Of a DNA stretch of 51,351 nt, positions 38,461 through 51,047 are shown piece by piece. The stretch is from positions 1 through 51,351 of the forward strand of contig JAYMTF010000125.1 of the NCBI GenBank assembly GCA_036897485.1, read 5' to 3'. The position numbers and the translations under genes are program-made. Every line of letters starts with the position of its first letter. The stretch's first letter is position 1. The notes below the pieces were generated by a model that did not search any database, was not told the origin of the DNA, and worked only from the letters and a program-made list of their open reading frames with translations. The DNA comes from Pelargonium nanum (taxonomy: Eukaryota; Streptophyta; Magnoliopsida; Geraniales; Geraniaceae).

Positions 38461-40116
38461 AAATAATATAAGATCTTAGAGTCCTTTAAAAAACAATCTA
38501 TTAGAATACGGTATTTTAAGAATTAGATTCAAATAGTCTAGTATGTCATTAGTTTGCTCCTAAATTCAGTCAATCGCGGTAATGCCTCACCACATATTTC
38601 TTTTTTCAGTTTTTATTTCTGCTGCTAATTTACCAACAAATTTACACAATATTTTGAAAATTACACATTTCTTCTTAATTATGTATAAATTATTAGTAAT
38701 ATTAAATTAGTTAAATTTTATTGAGAATTGAACAAAAACAAATAGAGAAGACTGAAGGAGTACAAGAATTTGACTAAGGTCAAGTGCAACATGTTCAAGA
38801 GATAAGAGTCACTTTCTATATATTAGAGGTGTATAGATTACTGTTTTTAATGTACCGTATTAATTAGAGAAATAATTAGAGTATTCATTAATCTGAATAG
38901 TAGACAATTATTTAATTGAATTAAACTATATCAATACTCATATGGAATAAATAATTCAAAACGAGGAGTATAGTAACGAATAAATATATTTATTCTATAA
39001 ATTAAAATAAAATAGTGTCTTTTGGACATGCATGAAGGCTAGGGCCGGCTCACATCACATGGTGTTGAGATCATGCAATCATCACATCACGTCCAGAGGA
39101 AAATAAATTTCAAAAGGAATCCCTCACATGGACTTTGGAATCTACTAATTAAATCAATATACAATACTCCATTTTTTATTTTCTACTTATTTGAATCCAT
39201 ATAAAATAGTAATAACAAATACCATACCCTCCCTCTCATGATTTTCTTAATTAAATTTATTCACTATGTAAAGTTTTTATCGTTGAAATTAAAATTAGGT
39301 GACCACTCCGCTTTCGGAATCGGTAATGTACCTTCTCTGCCGCCAATTGGCTTATTAATTACCAGCAAATATTTGGGTCAAACTTAACCGATAAAGAAAA
39401 TTACTCTACCTATAAAAATTTGCTTTTGAAAAGAAAAAAGAGGTTAAAGAGGAAATATGTAGTACTAGAATTTATTGTATATTACTTTGTGGGTGTGAAT
39501 AATTATTATACTGCATGCATATTGACATATTGTAATGTAGAATATACAATCTCCCACATAATTGGTCCGCATACAAAATCGTCTACAGTTCAAAAATTAT
39601 ATTTAAGTATAAAAAAACCCAAATTAAAAGTAGTGTAGGCACTACTGATACACTACTACATATTGAATATTTGGTGGGTGTGTGTGAACTCGGGCAAAAA
39701 GCAGGGACGTTACTGTAAAGAGGTAAAGGAGTGCAGTGACAATTGAGACCAAATGCTTCGCTGTGCTCCAGAATCTCATGAGACAAAGACAAACCACAAA
39801 ACACTCTTCAAAACGACAATCCCATTTTCATTTCCTCCAAGGGACCACTCTTTTAATTCCCATTTCCAATTTCAACTTCAAACACTAAAAGGAACAACAT
39901 GGCTACAAAAATGACAGCTAATTACCGCCAAAATCAGTCTATTAGCATAATTATAATACCAACTAACTAACAAGATGCTAGTATCTTTTAATTTTAAATT
40001 TAACCAACTCAAGTTGGGAAAAATCTCCACCAGCAACAACCATTGCATTTCCACCCATTCACCAAACGCCACTTCTAATTCTCTTATTTACAACTTCTAC
40101 CCTTTTTTATCCATAC
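38461..40116. other. Intergenic DNA before the 3' end of HIPP
   Basis: AT-rich with no credible gene; the right end should hold the HIPP 3' UTR (minus strand). Open frames at 39420-39804 have no domain resemblance. Confidence 0.4.
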
Positions 40117-41513
40117 TCACATAACACTGCACGCATTTGGGTTCTCATCACTGAACATCTGTTGATCCGGAATTGGATACACGCTCTGTGGATACGGGTA
40201 CGGTTGTCCATACCCGAATCCGTCCACCGGAGTGTACCCGCAAGCAGGTACAGCCAGGTACTCCATTCTGTTCCCCTCCATTTTCGGAGCACCACCACCA
40301 CATGAATTCTCCTCTTTGCCCTTCTTCCCTCCTCCCTCGTTGCCTTCCTTCTCTTTCTCCTTCTCCTTCTCCTTCTTCGGAGGCACGATCTCCACCGGAC
40401 GCTTCAGAGTCTTCTTCAACGATTCCACCAAGGCCTTGGCGTCCATGGTGCCCTTCACTGTCACCAGGTCCTTCTCTCTGTCGATGCACTTTTCATGAAT
40501 CCCTGCGAATCAAAACATCCATCAGATCACATTACAGTGGTGACTTAAATTAACACCGTTACTGCAACGGCACGGGAACGGAAAACTCACCAGTTGTCTT
40601 TGCCAGAACTTTGTGAATCTTCACGATGCACCCTTGGCAGTGGAGTGACAGCTTCAGAACCGCCGTAGTCACCGGAGGCTGTTCATTTATAAAAATTATA
40701 ATAATAATCAGAATAGCGACAAAGAAGACAACTACCTAATAGTCCAAATCAATTGCGGCGCAGTATAGCGAAGACGTGAATTGAATCCGGATAACAAATG
40801 TGCATAACATGCGGCGTGTAAATGGCGCTGGGATGCGCCGCACATGACACTGTTGAGTAATTTTATAAGGATTTCAACATTAAATTTAAAATAAGTAAAT
40901 AAATGTCGGTACCTCTTTGCATTTCTTCTCCTCTGTTTTCTTGTCGTCGGATTTCTTCTCACAACCTTTGTTATCGTCCTTCTTGGGCACGGGAGAGATG
41001 AGGTCGACCTTCTTCTTCGTTTTATCGGCGAGCTTGTCTCGGACTTTCGCCGGATCTACCTTTCCGATGACGGTCAACTTGTTCTCCTCCCACTCTGCTT
41101 TCACGCACTCCACACCTTCACTCAAACAAAACAAAAAACAGAACCAGAAACAAGTAAGGTATGGAAAAGAAAAAGCAAAAGTGCGAGAAAATGTAGTGTA
41201 ATGAATGAGTGTGGTTGAGAATTGAGATAATTACCTTCGAAACCTTTGACGCACTTGATGATTTTGGAAGCACAGCCTTCGCAATGCATCTCCACCTTGA
41301 GGACCACCGTGACGGCACACTTCTGATCCTCCTTCTTAGCCTTACCTCCTCCGTCGCCGCACTTGCTCTTCTTCTGAGTGCATTCATGGCTCTTCTGCTT
41401 CTGCAACAGCAACAAATTAAGCCAACACATTATCGTCACAAGAGATGAATCCAGCAGTCAAAACTCAGAAAGAGATAATAAATATAAAGACCGAGTTGGC
41501 TCACCTCGCCCAT
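40117..41513 (-). CDS. Heavy metal-associated isoprenylated plant protein (HIPP), two HMA domains
   Basis: Exons (5' to 3') 41505-41513, 41235-41400, 40913-41115, 40591-40678 and 40117-40502 join in phase to 283 residues. The first exon holds only three codons (MGE). HMA domain 1 is about 32-100 with MHCEGC (C43, C46); HMA domain 2 is about 130-195 with LHCQGC (C140, C143). These CxxC pairs bind soft metals such as Cu, Zn or Cd. A Lys/Glu/Asp-rich linker joins the domains, and a second Lys/Glu run follows domain 2, then a Pro/Tyr-rich segment. The last four residues CSVM are a CaaX box, so the Cys should be farnesylated and tether the protein to membranes. Both HMA domains and the lipid signal are intact. 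By family, roles lie in metal handling and stress response; the two-HMA layout is like Arabidopsis HIPP5/HIPP6. Confidence 0.94.
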
Positions 41514-41673
41514 GGTTAGTGATTCTGCAATTAATTCGATCTCTGGTGCTGCAGCACAGCAGACAGACACAGAAACAGTAGCGATGAATTGAATGAATTG
41601 ACCTGGTTTTTGCAATGTAATAATAGAAATGGATGCTAAATAGGAGAAGGCGAGAGAGATAGGGCAAGGATCG

Positions 41674-41681
41674 TATTTATA
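41674..41681 (-). promoter_or_regulatory. TATA box of HIPP gene
   Basis: TATAAATA on the minus strand, about 160 bases upstream of the start codon; the core is a perfect match. Confidence 0.55.
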
Positions 41682-41689
41682 GAAAGAGG

Positions 41690-43016
41690 TTGTGGTGGGT
41701 GTGGGATGTTTAATGAGGATGATGATGATGGGAAAATGACTAATGATGGATGATGTGTGTCTCTGCGGTTACCGTATTGGAGAGGGAGGGTAGGGGAACT
41801 GTAGTGAATGAGAAACTTCCAGGTAACGTGAAGGCAGGTGCGGTGCGGTTCGGTCAGGTTAGTGCGAGTGATCAAGTGAGGGTTTTGGCAGCTTGCGTGT
41901 GTGCGAGCGTGTTCGACGAGACACAGTAGTGGAGCTAGTCATAGCTGGTACTGCTACTACTAGCGCACTACACACGTACCATTTTACACAATGGTTGTGA
42001 GTGGGACCCTCAGTCTCTCCCATTTCTTGCCCTTTAAGTTTTTAAATACTTACCATGTATAGGGGACCTATTTTTTCGTTTATTTGTTTTTAGTATAGTG
42101 AGCTAGTTCGTGTGGTGCAAGTAAATGATGTTGGAAATTAATGTGTATTTTCAAGAGGCATTAATTTTGAATGAATGTGGAGTTTATTTAATTTACACTA
42201 GTAAATGAACACATTTATTGAAGTGAAAATTGTACATATGGCAGCATTGATGTTTTGTATATTGATCATACAAATGTTGAAAGCTTTGTTGGGCCGACCA
42301 AGCTTTTGACCAGGCCTCTACCCACCAAGACACTAGTTGCTGGCTAGGAAATATACTGGGCAAAGCCCATGTCATAAGCTGGGCTGATCAACAAAAATGC
42401 ACGACATGGGCTGAGCAATAATCGGTAGATAGGGCCCACGAGCAGTGTGTGGCCGGTGAATGGTGAGAAAATATTTTTTTTGACAAGAAAACTCCACACT
42501 CACACATATACTATTACTCAACCCCATACCACACCCATGAGGGGTCTCAAACAGAGTCCTCGAACTTTCACCCAAGCCTTGCTACCACTTGGTCAAGCGG
42601 ACGGTGGCGATGGTGAGAAAATAAGAACAATGGGTGCAAGTAAAAATAGAGTTAATGCACCAAGATGAAGGTACGCTTGTTATATATCCAAACACGCTCA
42701 GACACTCTTCTCATACTTATAGTGTGGAAATATAATTTAGGCGCTAAAGGAGATTCAGTTTAGAGAAATCTTGTTTTACAAATTGTGTTACAAGTATAAA
42801 AAAAAAACAAGTACAGCTCGGTGGAGGTGTGTTGTATGAAGCTTAAATATGTGGTGAAGTGCCCAACTGATGTGGCTATGATGGGATCAATCATTTTATG
42901 GCCCAGTTATTAATTTATATTCTTGTTAGTGACCATAAGTTACATTTTCTCAAAATATAATGAACAAGACATTTATATTGAGACGGAGTGAGCAAATGCT
43001 TTTACAATGAATTAGT
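41690..43016. other. Intergenic DNA between HIPP and MIR530
   Basis: Left part is the HIPP promoter region. At 42470-42640 there is a piece with GGTCTCAAACAGAG and CACTTGGTCAAGC, vaguely like plant retroelement sequence, but undefined. No gene seen. Confidence 0.4.
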
Positions 43017-43131
43017 TCACATATTTTAAGTTTGTTACAACATATGCAAGTCATTTGAGTTACAAGAGAAAATACACAAAATTTTGCTTAATTATTCTGA
43101 AAATAGAAGGTAATACACTATTTTGGGACAT
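43017..43131. mobile_element. Fragment of a Stowaway-like MITE
   Basis: Matches the right half of the element at 21479-21731: AAGTTTGTTA, then GAGTTACAAGAG(A)AAATA, then ATTTTGGGACA near the end. A separate TTGAGACGGAGTGAGCA at about 42978-42994 looks like another Stowaway end, so the region may hold two broken copies. Confidence 0.5.
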
Positions 43132-43644
43132 ATAGATTAATAGGTGTGACTTTATAAACGGAGTTGGGGGTGGCCTCGTAGGCTTAGTAATAAGACAAAA
43201 GACAAGGACACAGCATGTCAGAGGAACTCTTGGTGTAGCACTTTAGAGAAGAAAATATCTTGAATATGGAATGGTGAGTGAAGATGGTAGATAGACATGT
43301 GTGTGGCCAATATCAGTTCAGAGGCATTCACCTTTTTGTAATCATGAACAAGCGTACACCAACAAAACGTTGATGCTTTGCAATATTGCATTTGCAGGAC
43401 CAATATCAGCTCTCTTTTGTCCTCTCTGGGACATAAACATGATTATCTTAAACATCTGATTTGAGGCTAAGGAGGGAGGAGAGGTAGCAACTAGCAATAG
43501 CATTGAAACTTGAAAGTAACGTAGTGACATCACGGATTGGTGGTGGGATCGCGCGCGGGACGCGAGAGAGCGAGAACCGAACACAGGACAAGACAGACCC
43601 CACGAGGCCACGAGGGGGAGGCAGCACTTTCAGGTGAGGTTGCA

Positions 43645-43711
43645 CACGTGGCGTCGCCTCATTAGTGGGGACAAAGTAAGCCCACGTGACATGGAGTGTT
43701 TGTATCACGTG
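43645..43711. promoter_or_regulatory. Cluster of three G-boxes (MIR530 upstream region)
   Basis: Three perfect CACGTG palindromes at 43645-43650, 43683-43688 and 43706-43711, in a local patch richer in G and C (43530-43720). CACGTG is bound by PIF-type bHLH and by bZIP factors (light, ABA). The next transcription unit downstream on the plus strand is MIR530, about 365-430 bases away. Confidence 0.65.
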
Positions 43712-43952
43712 GGCGTAGATGAAGGGAGGCAAGAAAACTTGTAGTCCAGTACGGGCAGTGCCCAGTGCTGTGCTCATAAGTGATATGATGTGGTAGATGG
43801 AAATGGAAGGAGAGAGCTGCTTTGAATCAAATCCAAATCTAAATCGGCGAACCAGAAAGAAAATCCTTATCCTGAGCCGACCCCATTGCAACAAGCGCTT
43901 TAGTCACTTCATGTTACTTCACTTATAATATCTTTCTCATCGATCCCTACCC

Positions 43953-43960
43953 TATATATA
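43953..43960 (+). promoter_or_regulatory. TATA box of MIR530
   Basis: TATATATA within CCCTATATATACACA, about 110-125 bases before the miRNA. Fits an RNA polymerase II promoter for the primary transcript. Confidence 0.5.
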
Positions 43961-44059
43961 CACATTACCTTATTAGCTCATGTCACATATGTATATACAA
44001 ATACAATTCTTCATTTTCTTCTTCTTCTTCTTCTTCTCCTCTCTGTATCTATATATACG

Positions 44060-44195
44060 CTGAGATTGGCCTTTATCTGCATTTGCACCTGCACCTTGTC
44101 TTTCTTGTATGTATATATAGGATTGGGAAGAGAGAAACAAGAAAGAAAGAGGTGCAGGTGGATGTGCAGATGAAGTCCATTTCGGCCATCTACAC
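44060..44195 (+). ncRNA. MIR530: miR530 precursor hairpin
   Basis: The plus strand holds TGCATTTGCACCTGCACCTT at 44078-44097, identical to the miR530-5p I recall from poplar and nearly identical to that of rice. It lies in a strong hairpin: bases 44075-44107 pair with 44138-44171 with only a few mismatches and G-U pairs. The star strand on the 3' arm is about 44150-44170 (AGGTGCAGGTGGATGTGCAG), with the 2-base 3' overhang expected of DCL1 cutting. The stem extends below through GGCC (44068-44071) with GGCC (44184-44187). The loop is about 30 bases. A TATA box and three G-boxes lie upstream. In other plants miR530 guides cleavage of PLUS3- and zinc-finger-type transcripts; Arabidopsis appears to lack it. 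Expression is inferred. Confidence 0.88.
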
Positions 44196-44422
44196 CTAGA
44201 AACTTGGTATATACATCTAAATATTGTCTTTGCCATCATTTCTTGCATATGCTCATATTTCTAGATTTGTAGCTACCTAGGGCATATGTATACATGAGCA
44301 TAGGTAGCAGCTAGACGTACGTTTTGTGCCTTTCATTTTCACTAATTCATCTTCTTCTGTGTTTAATGTTCTCTTCAACTACAGATTTATATGTAAACTC
44401 CGCTTGCAATTGACAACATGGA

Positions 44423-44489
44423 TGATCCTTAGGAGAATCTACATGTCTTTGGCAGGCGTATATGTTGGCTGATCCTTAGGAGAATCTAC
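44423..44489. repeat. 20-bp direct repeat downstream of MIR530
   Basis: TGATCCTTAGGAGAATCTAC occurs at 44423-44442 and identically at 44470-44489, 47 bases apart. The role is unknown; it could be a small local duplication. Confidence 0.75.
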
Positions 44490-44509
44490 TTCAATTCCTA
44501 TTGTTTATT

Positions 44510-44600
44510 TTTTTGGTGAATCAGATTCGCGACCTCTGAGTATGCAAATCGATCCTCTGTACTACTGCTTGACCAATGAGACATTGGTGCTATATATTTT
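44510..44600 (-). mobile_element. Possible tRNA-derived SINE fragment
   Basis: On the minus strand the order CATTGGTCAAGCAG ... GAGGTCGCGAATCTGATTCACC recalls the A- and B-box region of tRNA-derived plant SINEs (Au type). The match is imperfect and no target duplication was found. Confidence 0.3.
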
Positions 44601-46221
44601 GTTGAAACATGTAGTTGGGTCTCAAAGAACCGATACAAGAAATGCAGATATTGTAGGTAAAACATATATAGCATGAGGAAGGAGGGGAAGAAATGAGAAT
44701 GAGATGAGGTCCTTTAAACTACAACTCTCCATCTCTCTATGGCATCTTGGTTGTTTTGCCGTCTCAAACAGACACGTCATCAAAATTGGACAGTACTACT
44801 TTTGACCACCGTTAATTGAAATGCTTATTTAGCCCATTATAAAAAAAAAGTATGTCACGTAAGTATCAAATTTGGTATCATTTCCATTTGAGCATTACTA
44901 AAACAATTTTACCGAATTTTTATCTACACTTTTCTCGTTTCATGAATGCTCCAATACGTTTTGATTATCCACCAAGGGTTCCTCTGTCACTTTTTCTCTG
45001 GTAACTCTATTTGAAAATGGGAAAAAACCGAAAGAAGTTCAAATATATTCCTTGTATAAAAGTTAACTAACATATATAAAATACACATGCAAGTTTTTGA
45101 CAGCCCCTTAAAATATGGTATTTGTACCATCATCATGAGGCGATGACATTTCGTCTTGTGCTTAATTATTCGCATATAGTGTGGGTTCCTAACGGACCCG
45201 CATCTTGAATTTTGGTGTGTGTTTTTTTAAGACGCATGTGTAAGTCTTTGTATCTTTGTCCACCTTTTGAGTGGAGTGGAGGGTGCCTCGTACTCTCTAA
45301 AGTGTTTGTTTTTTAAAGATGACATTTCGAATCATTGTGACTATGAGCTAATGGGTGAAACACTGACTTGATAAGGTGAGTCGAACAAGCTTTAGCTGAC
45401 CTCATTGAGGCGAATCAAGGCCCTAGTCGACCTTGGGGAGGTAAACTTAGGAGACCATGGTGTTGATGTGTGATCTTAGATTTGAGCAAGCGAGAGAGGA
45501 TGCGTTCAATGAGAAAAGCCACTTTTCCACTAAAAGTTGAAAAATGACACTCATTTGAGATAAAAATTCAAAATAAACATAACACTTATCTTAGACGAAA
45601 GACGTATAATTTACGAATCTTATTGACCAACCTACTTGTCACGTGATATCAAGTTATACTATTATAAAGTTTTGAGTGTCATTTAAAGAAAAGAAAAACA
45701 TTTTCAAAGATTTGAGAGGTTGACGTGTCTATTGGCAAGCCAGAAGTAAAAACTGCCAAACCATAGTGAGATCCAGCAGCATGCTTTATGCTTCTATTTT
45801 CCCTAAAAAAAACTTTGTTTATGAAAGATCACTGTCTTCAAAAACTCTCTTTTTAGATTTTGTCTTGTATCAGATTACCTAACCTCCAAGACTCTCACTT
45901 GCTTCCAAGAAATGCATCAAAATATAACTCATTTGACAATGACCCTTATTATAGCTTTCTTGGAAATAATGTTACAATTACAATCACAGTTACACATGCT
46001 AGCTCTTCTTATGGAGAGTCACACTTATTATAGATAAATGGCCATGATTTTATTCTACTATCGAATAAAATCATGCCCACATATCTACAGAAAACCACCC
46101 ATGCAAGCTACTTGAAAGTTGAGAGCAATGTTTCGTTACAGTAAATGCTGAGCCACATGGAAAACACTGTCTTTCTTTCCCGCACGAAACAAACGAATAA
46201 GATTGACATACTTTTCATATC
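44601..46221. other. Intergenic DNA between MIR530 and 4CLL7
   Basis: AT-rich; nothing identifiable apart from the probable 3' UTR of the 4CL-like gene at the right end (minus strand). Confidence 0.4.
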
Positions 46222-49200
46222 TCACAACTTGGATCTTACTTTCTCAATTAGCTCTCTTCTGAGGATTTTTCCTGATGCTGACTTTGGAACGCTATTAACG
46301 AATGTCACCCTTCGAAGTCTTTTGAAAGGTGCAACCTGTAAAAGCATAGCATAAAAAAAGAAGATAAAATGACTTGCTTTCATTTTTCACCAGATACTTG
46401 CAATAGCATAATGTTTTATTGCTGTCACTTTAGTTTACCAGTTCGGCGATAAATTTCTGTACATCTAGTTCAGTCAGTGAGCTGTTGGGCGATCGAACAA
46501 CATATGCAATTGGGACCTCACCAGCTTCAGCATCTGGAAACCTGCAGAGAGACACATGACTCGGTTTTTTAATGGGATTGAATTAAGCACATTCCATAGG
46601 AGGTGTAAGAGCAACTTACGGGATGACAACAGCATCTAATATTTCAGGGTGAGAGACAAGCAGCCCTTCAAGCTCTGCTGGAGCAACCTAATGAGAATCA
46701 ATCAAGAACATAATTAGTAAATTGGATGATGCATATCCATTAGAAGAAACTTCATGGATAACTACGGAATTGGATGCATATTGCCATGAGACAGAAGATA
46801 TCAGTTCACCCTTGCTATATTTTAGAGGAAAACATTCAAGATGCATTGTCAAAAATCTTGGTCGCAGAAAGAACATAACATCCAACCAATAGGACATATT
46901 AGATACCCACATTACAAAGAGATTAAGTACTGGACAGGAAAAATATTAATTGGAAGCCCACCAGTAGGTTCTCCATGAAAAAATTTACTACTTTATTATA
47001 GATTTCAAAGAAGTCTCACTTTATTGTTACTTCTCCTATATTATAAGCTTGGGACATGGACACCCTGGTTAATACGGAAATAACCAAAGTGATACTAAGA
47101 TTTGGTGTTAGAGAAAAGTCACCTGATATCCTTTGTACTTGATGAGCTCTTTAATCCGGTCTACAACAAAGAGCTGTCCATCCTCATCAAAATATCCAAG
47201 ATCACCCGTATGAACCCAACCTTTCTTATCTATAGTCATTTCAGTTGCCTGTGGATTGTTAAAATAACCTGAAAATGAACCCATTGAAGTGTTAGTGTCG
47301 CCTAACTGGAAGCCTAAGAAAATGCATAAAGTGTGTTACTGATTAAATAACCAACAAGCAATTTCAAGAATAACAGGGCCAACAATACTTGACAATCTTA
47401 TCAAGCAACTCTTTTCTTACAATATAGATTACTACTGTATATAAAAGTAAGAAAAACCTCGATCTATTACAATTTACAAGGATGGCTCCAAGAAATTCAT
47501 TGAGATGTACATGGCATGCACTATTTGCCATCTTGACACCTAAATGAAGAGACTGTATAGTTTTAGTTATGAAGGTTGCAGTAGTAACAAAACTGTAACA
47601 TGAGTAACTTCAATACAGTTGGTAATTCTGCTCATAATGTCACCGAGTCAAACTATTTCAAGGGATGAGGTTATTAGACATTCAAGGAAACTAAATCCTT
47701 CAGAAATTCCACCCTTTCACAATGAAAGGAAACTGGTGAAGAGCTAACATAAGCTAGCATATCAGCAGATGCTTTGCTATCTCTGTAAGCCAGCAGTGCT
47801 ATGACCCAGATGAAGCTTTACGATTGCCCATGCAGCCCATCGGAAAAAAAGAGAGCATATTGTAAGAGTGTATCTTGCAGCATCTATCTTACACGCAATT
47901 TTCTTTTTCCCTCCCAAAATAAAACCAAACCCCAAGTTTCTTCATACCCTGACCCTTATATTTTGACAGAATAGCTATGTGCGTCAACTGGCATCCTAAA
48001 CAAATACACCATGAGATAAATTATGTCACATCCATGAATATTGATCCCATTAGGATCAGGCAAACGTTTTGCTAAACATAAATAGGGCACTTCCTAAATC
48101 AGTTGCTTGGATCCTTAGTAAAAGCCAGGAAATCCTCATTTACCTGGTTGTGAACAATATTTTCCAAGATATAGATTATGCAATCACCCTGATCACATAG
48201 TTTATAAACAAAAGTACTAGCTTTTATAGCATAAACTGCCAGGATAGAAGTTTGGCATGTCAATCACAACAATGGTGTTAAGTGTTAACCTAATTAATAG
48301 GCAATCCTCTTGTAGTTTCCTACCCAGAAAAGCCACATTCAATTTGTTGGTCCACAACAATTGTTTAACTCAAACAATAAACATTTACCTCGAAATTTCT
48401 TTACTAATTAGTCTATACCACATTTGTTCCTCCATGGCATCAATATGGACTACAAAGTACAATCAGTACACCATGTTATATATAATTATGGAACGCCCAA
48501 TAATACTGACCCCATATGTATCAGGCAAACATGTCAATAAACATGAAATGGGGAACTTCCTAAAATTGTCACTTGGATCCTGACTAAAAGCTAAAAAATC
48601 ATCATTTACTTGCATGAGAATAGTATTTTCCAAGATGTAGATACTGCAATCTGCCTGATTAAAAAAATTGTAACAAAAAGCACTGTCATTTTAGATCATG
48701 CAAGGATGGAAGTTTAGCAGTTTGTTGACCGTGACGACAGTCAGAGCCATGGTGTCTAGTTAACTGGTATGTGCAGTGCGATTTTAGTTGCTAATAGATA
48801 TGCTACACCCAAGGTGTTGCTCCACTAAGATAATTTAAATAAAAAAATACAAATTTCTTTAATATTATAAAAACATCATCTTTGAAGGAATTAATTACCT
48901 TGCATCATATTAGGTCCCCGAACCCATATTTCCCCTAACTGACCAGGAGGCAGAGGCTTCAGTGTGTCCACACTGACTATTTGAGCTTCAACTCCTGCCA
49001 CGAGCATTCCAGCTGAACCACTGTGTCGCACACCTCCTAGAGTATTTTCAACCGAAACAATCCCGCAGGTTTCTGTCATGCCATAGCCCTGAAATCACAT
49101 GGATCTTTTCAAATCAGAAGACAGCTTCACTACTTTAAGCTAGGCATCAAAATATACGAAAAGAAGCACTCTAATCCTAGACGAAAGAGATTTTTAACTC

Positions 49201-50620
49201 TCACTTACTTTGTGCAACCAATATTTTCCACTGTTGAGAGAGTTTATAAACTTAAGAGATCTTTTAAAATCACAACTTTTGTTGCGAACAACAAAACAAG
49301 GGACTTAGATTAAGTCCCCCCACTGGTCCACTGTGGATGATAAGTACTTGATAAATGCAAAATTTAATGCAGTGCCTTTTAATCTTAAGTAAACTCCTAA
49401 CTATCCAACTAATGAAAATTCACTGTGCCCTGTCCAAGCCTCAATAACTATAAAAAGTAAAAACCATTGACTGATCACAACTACAATAAGGATTATTCAT
49501 TATTCGCTATGTGTATATGCCAAATGGAACCAGATTCTTGCACATGTAATTGAATGTTGGCACATTAAATTCGACACAGAATAGTATGGTGGCCAACATC
49601 TCAAATAAATACCTGTACAACAAGAGCTTGAGGGAAATTCTTGGCACACTCCTCCATCAATTCCTTCCCCAGAGGCGCTGCACCCGAACCAATTTGCTTT
49701 AAGCTCGAAAGATTATACTTCTTCACCACACTCTGCTTGGCCAGAGCCAGTATGATTGGAGGCACAACCCACAGATGCGTCACCGAATATCTTTGCACCG
49801 TCTTCAAGATCAGCTCCAGATCGAACTTGGCCAAGGACACCACCGTATTGCCCCTCTGCAGCTGCGAGTACAGAATGATGGCAAGCCCAAACACATGAAA
49901 CATAGGCAACACGCACAAGAACACATTGTGCATCTCTCCGGCCAACTCCTGGTCCGCGGTCACCATAAGCGACCCAGCAATGAAATTCCCATGTGTCAGA
50001 ACCACGCCCTTGCTGGTCCCTGTCGTGCCCAAAGAGTACAGAAGCGCCGCCGTATCGGTCTGCTTGACGTTAGCCACCGGAAAATCGGATACAGATCCGG
50101 CCAAGCCAATCAGTTCGGAGAAACTCAGAGTTTTCGAATTGGAGACGATTCGGGAAGAATCGGTGGAGCCGAGAAACACAGCTGGAAGATTGAATTGCTT
50201 GACCTTGTCCCAGAGTTCAGGAACGGTGACGATGAGCTTGGGGTTGGAATCCTGGACTTGTTTCGAGATCTCGTGGACGGTGTAGATGGGGTTGACGGTG
50301 GTGGCGATGGCGCCAACGGCAACAACGCCGAGAAAACAGACGGGGAAGTGGATGGAATTGGGGGCGATGATGAGGACGACGTCGTTTTTCTTGATGCCGA
50401 GGTGGAGCAGAGCGTGAGCGACCTTGATGACGGTGGATTTGAAGTCGGAGAAGGAGAGGGTTTGGGAGGAATCGGCGTCGATGAGGGCGGGGTGGTGGGG
50501 GTAGGAAGAGGAGTTTCTGAAGAGGAATTGAACCATAGAAAGGTTTGGGTCTTTGGGGAGCACCAGAGTCGGCCGGAGCGACCTGTACACGCCGTCGCGG
50601 CCATACCCAGATTTCTCCAT
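46222..50620 (-). CDS. 4CLL7: 4-coumarate-CoA ligase-like protein (4CLL7 type), peroxisomal
   Basis: Exons (5' to 3') 49613-50620, 48899-49088, 47123-47268, 46620-46687, 46439-46541 and 46222-46335 join in phase to 542 residues. The start [10 protein letters not shown] agrees with Arabidopsis 4CLL7 (At4g05160). It is an adenylate-forming enzyme that activates a carboxylic acid with ATP and joins it to CoA. AMP-binding box I is at 196-205 and reads [10 protein letters not shown], where the family has SSGTTG; box II GYGMTE is at 337-342. Further motifs present are GEIWVRGPN, the adenine- and ribose-binding region [14 protein letters not shown], the hinge [14 protein letters not shown] and the catalytic Lys in [13 protein letters not shown]. 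The C-terminus SKL is a classical PTS1 signal, so the enzyme should act in peroxisomes, probably on fatty-acid- or jasmonate-precursor-type substrates rather than coumarate; this is inferred from family. The intron between exons 2 and 3 is about 1.6 kb. Confidence 0.95.
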
Positions 50621-51047
50621 TATTGCTAAGCGGTGAGTTTAGAGATATATGTGTCTGTGTCAGTGACAAATGTACACAACTGAATCTGAAAGTGTGGCAA
50701 GCAATTATATGGCAAAAGAGTTGGTCCGAGTGAGTGACGTTCCTGAAAGTGGTTGGAGGGAATGTGACTGTGAGTTGAATGTTTTTCAATTTGGATTGGT
50801 TTACTTTTGAGCTGGCTGTGAAAATAAAATAAAGTCAAAGTCATTTAATATTGGGCCGGCATTTTATAAATGTGGAAGTATCGAATTGTTGGGCTTGGAT
50901 CTCTATTGGACAATGATGACCGTCTTTCGTTCCTTTTTATGTTTATTGGCCCATGGGAACCAACATCTTTTTGTTTTTTTAAAGAAAATATTATATTTTT
51001 TTAAATAAATATCATTTGATTACAACTCGATACTCAATATTGCGAGT
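50621..51047. other. Upstream region of 4CLL7
   Basis: Holds the leader and promoter of the 4CL-like gene (minus strand); no sharp TATA box found. AT-rich beyond 50820. Confidence 0.4.

Noticed and set aside
40173-40553. Plus-strand frames opposite HIPP exon 5
   Set aside because: Antisense to the Lys/Glu-rich coding repeat; Ser/Pro-rich artefact.
43448-43894. 148-codon minus-strand frame over the G-box cluster
   Set aside because: No domain or start context; open only because the patch is richer in G and C and covers the MIR530 promoter.
49775-50629. 284-codon open frame antisense to 4CLL7
   Set aside because: A shadow of the GC-rich first exon on the other strand; low-complexity Gly/Asp-rich product with no family resemblance.
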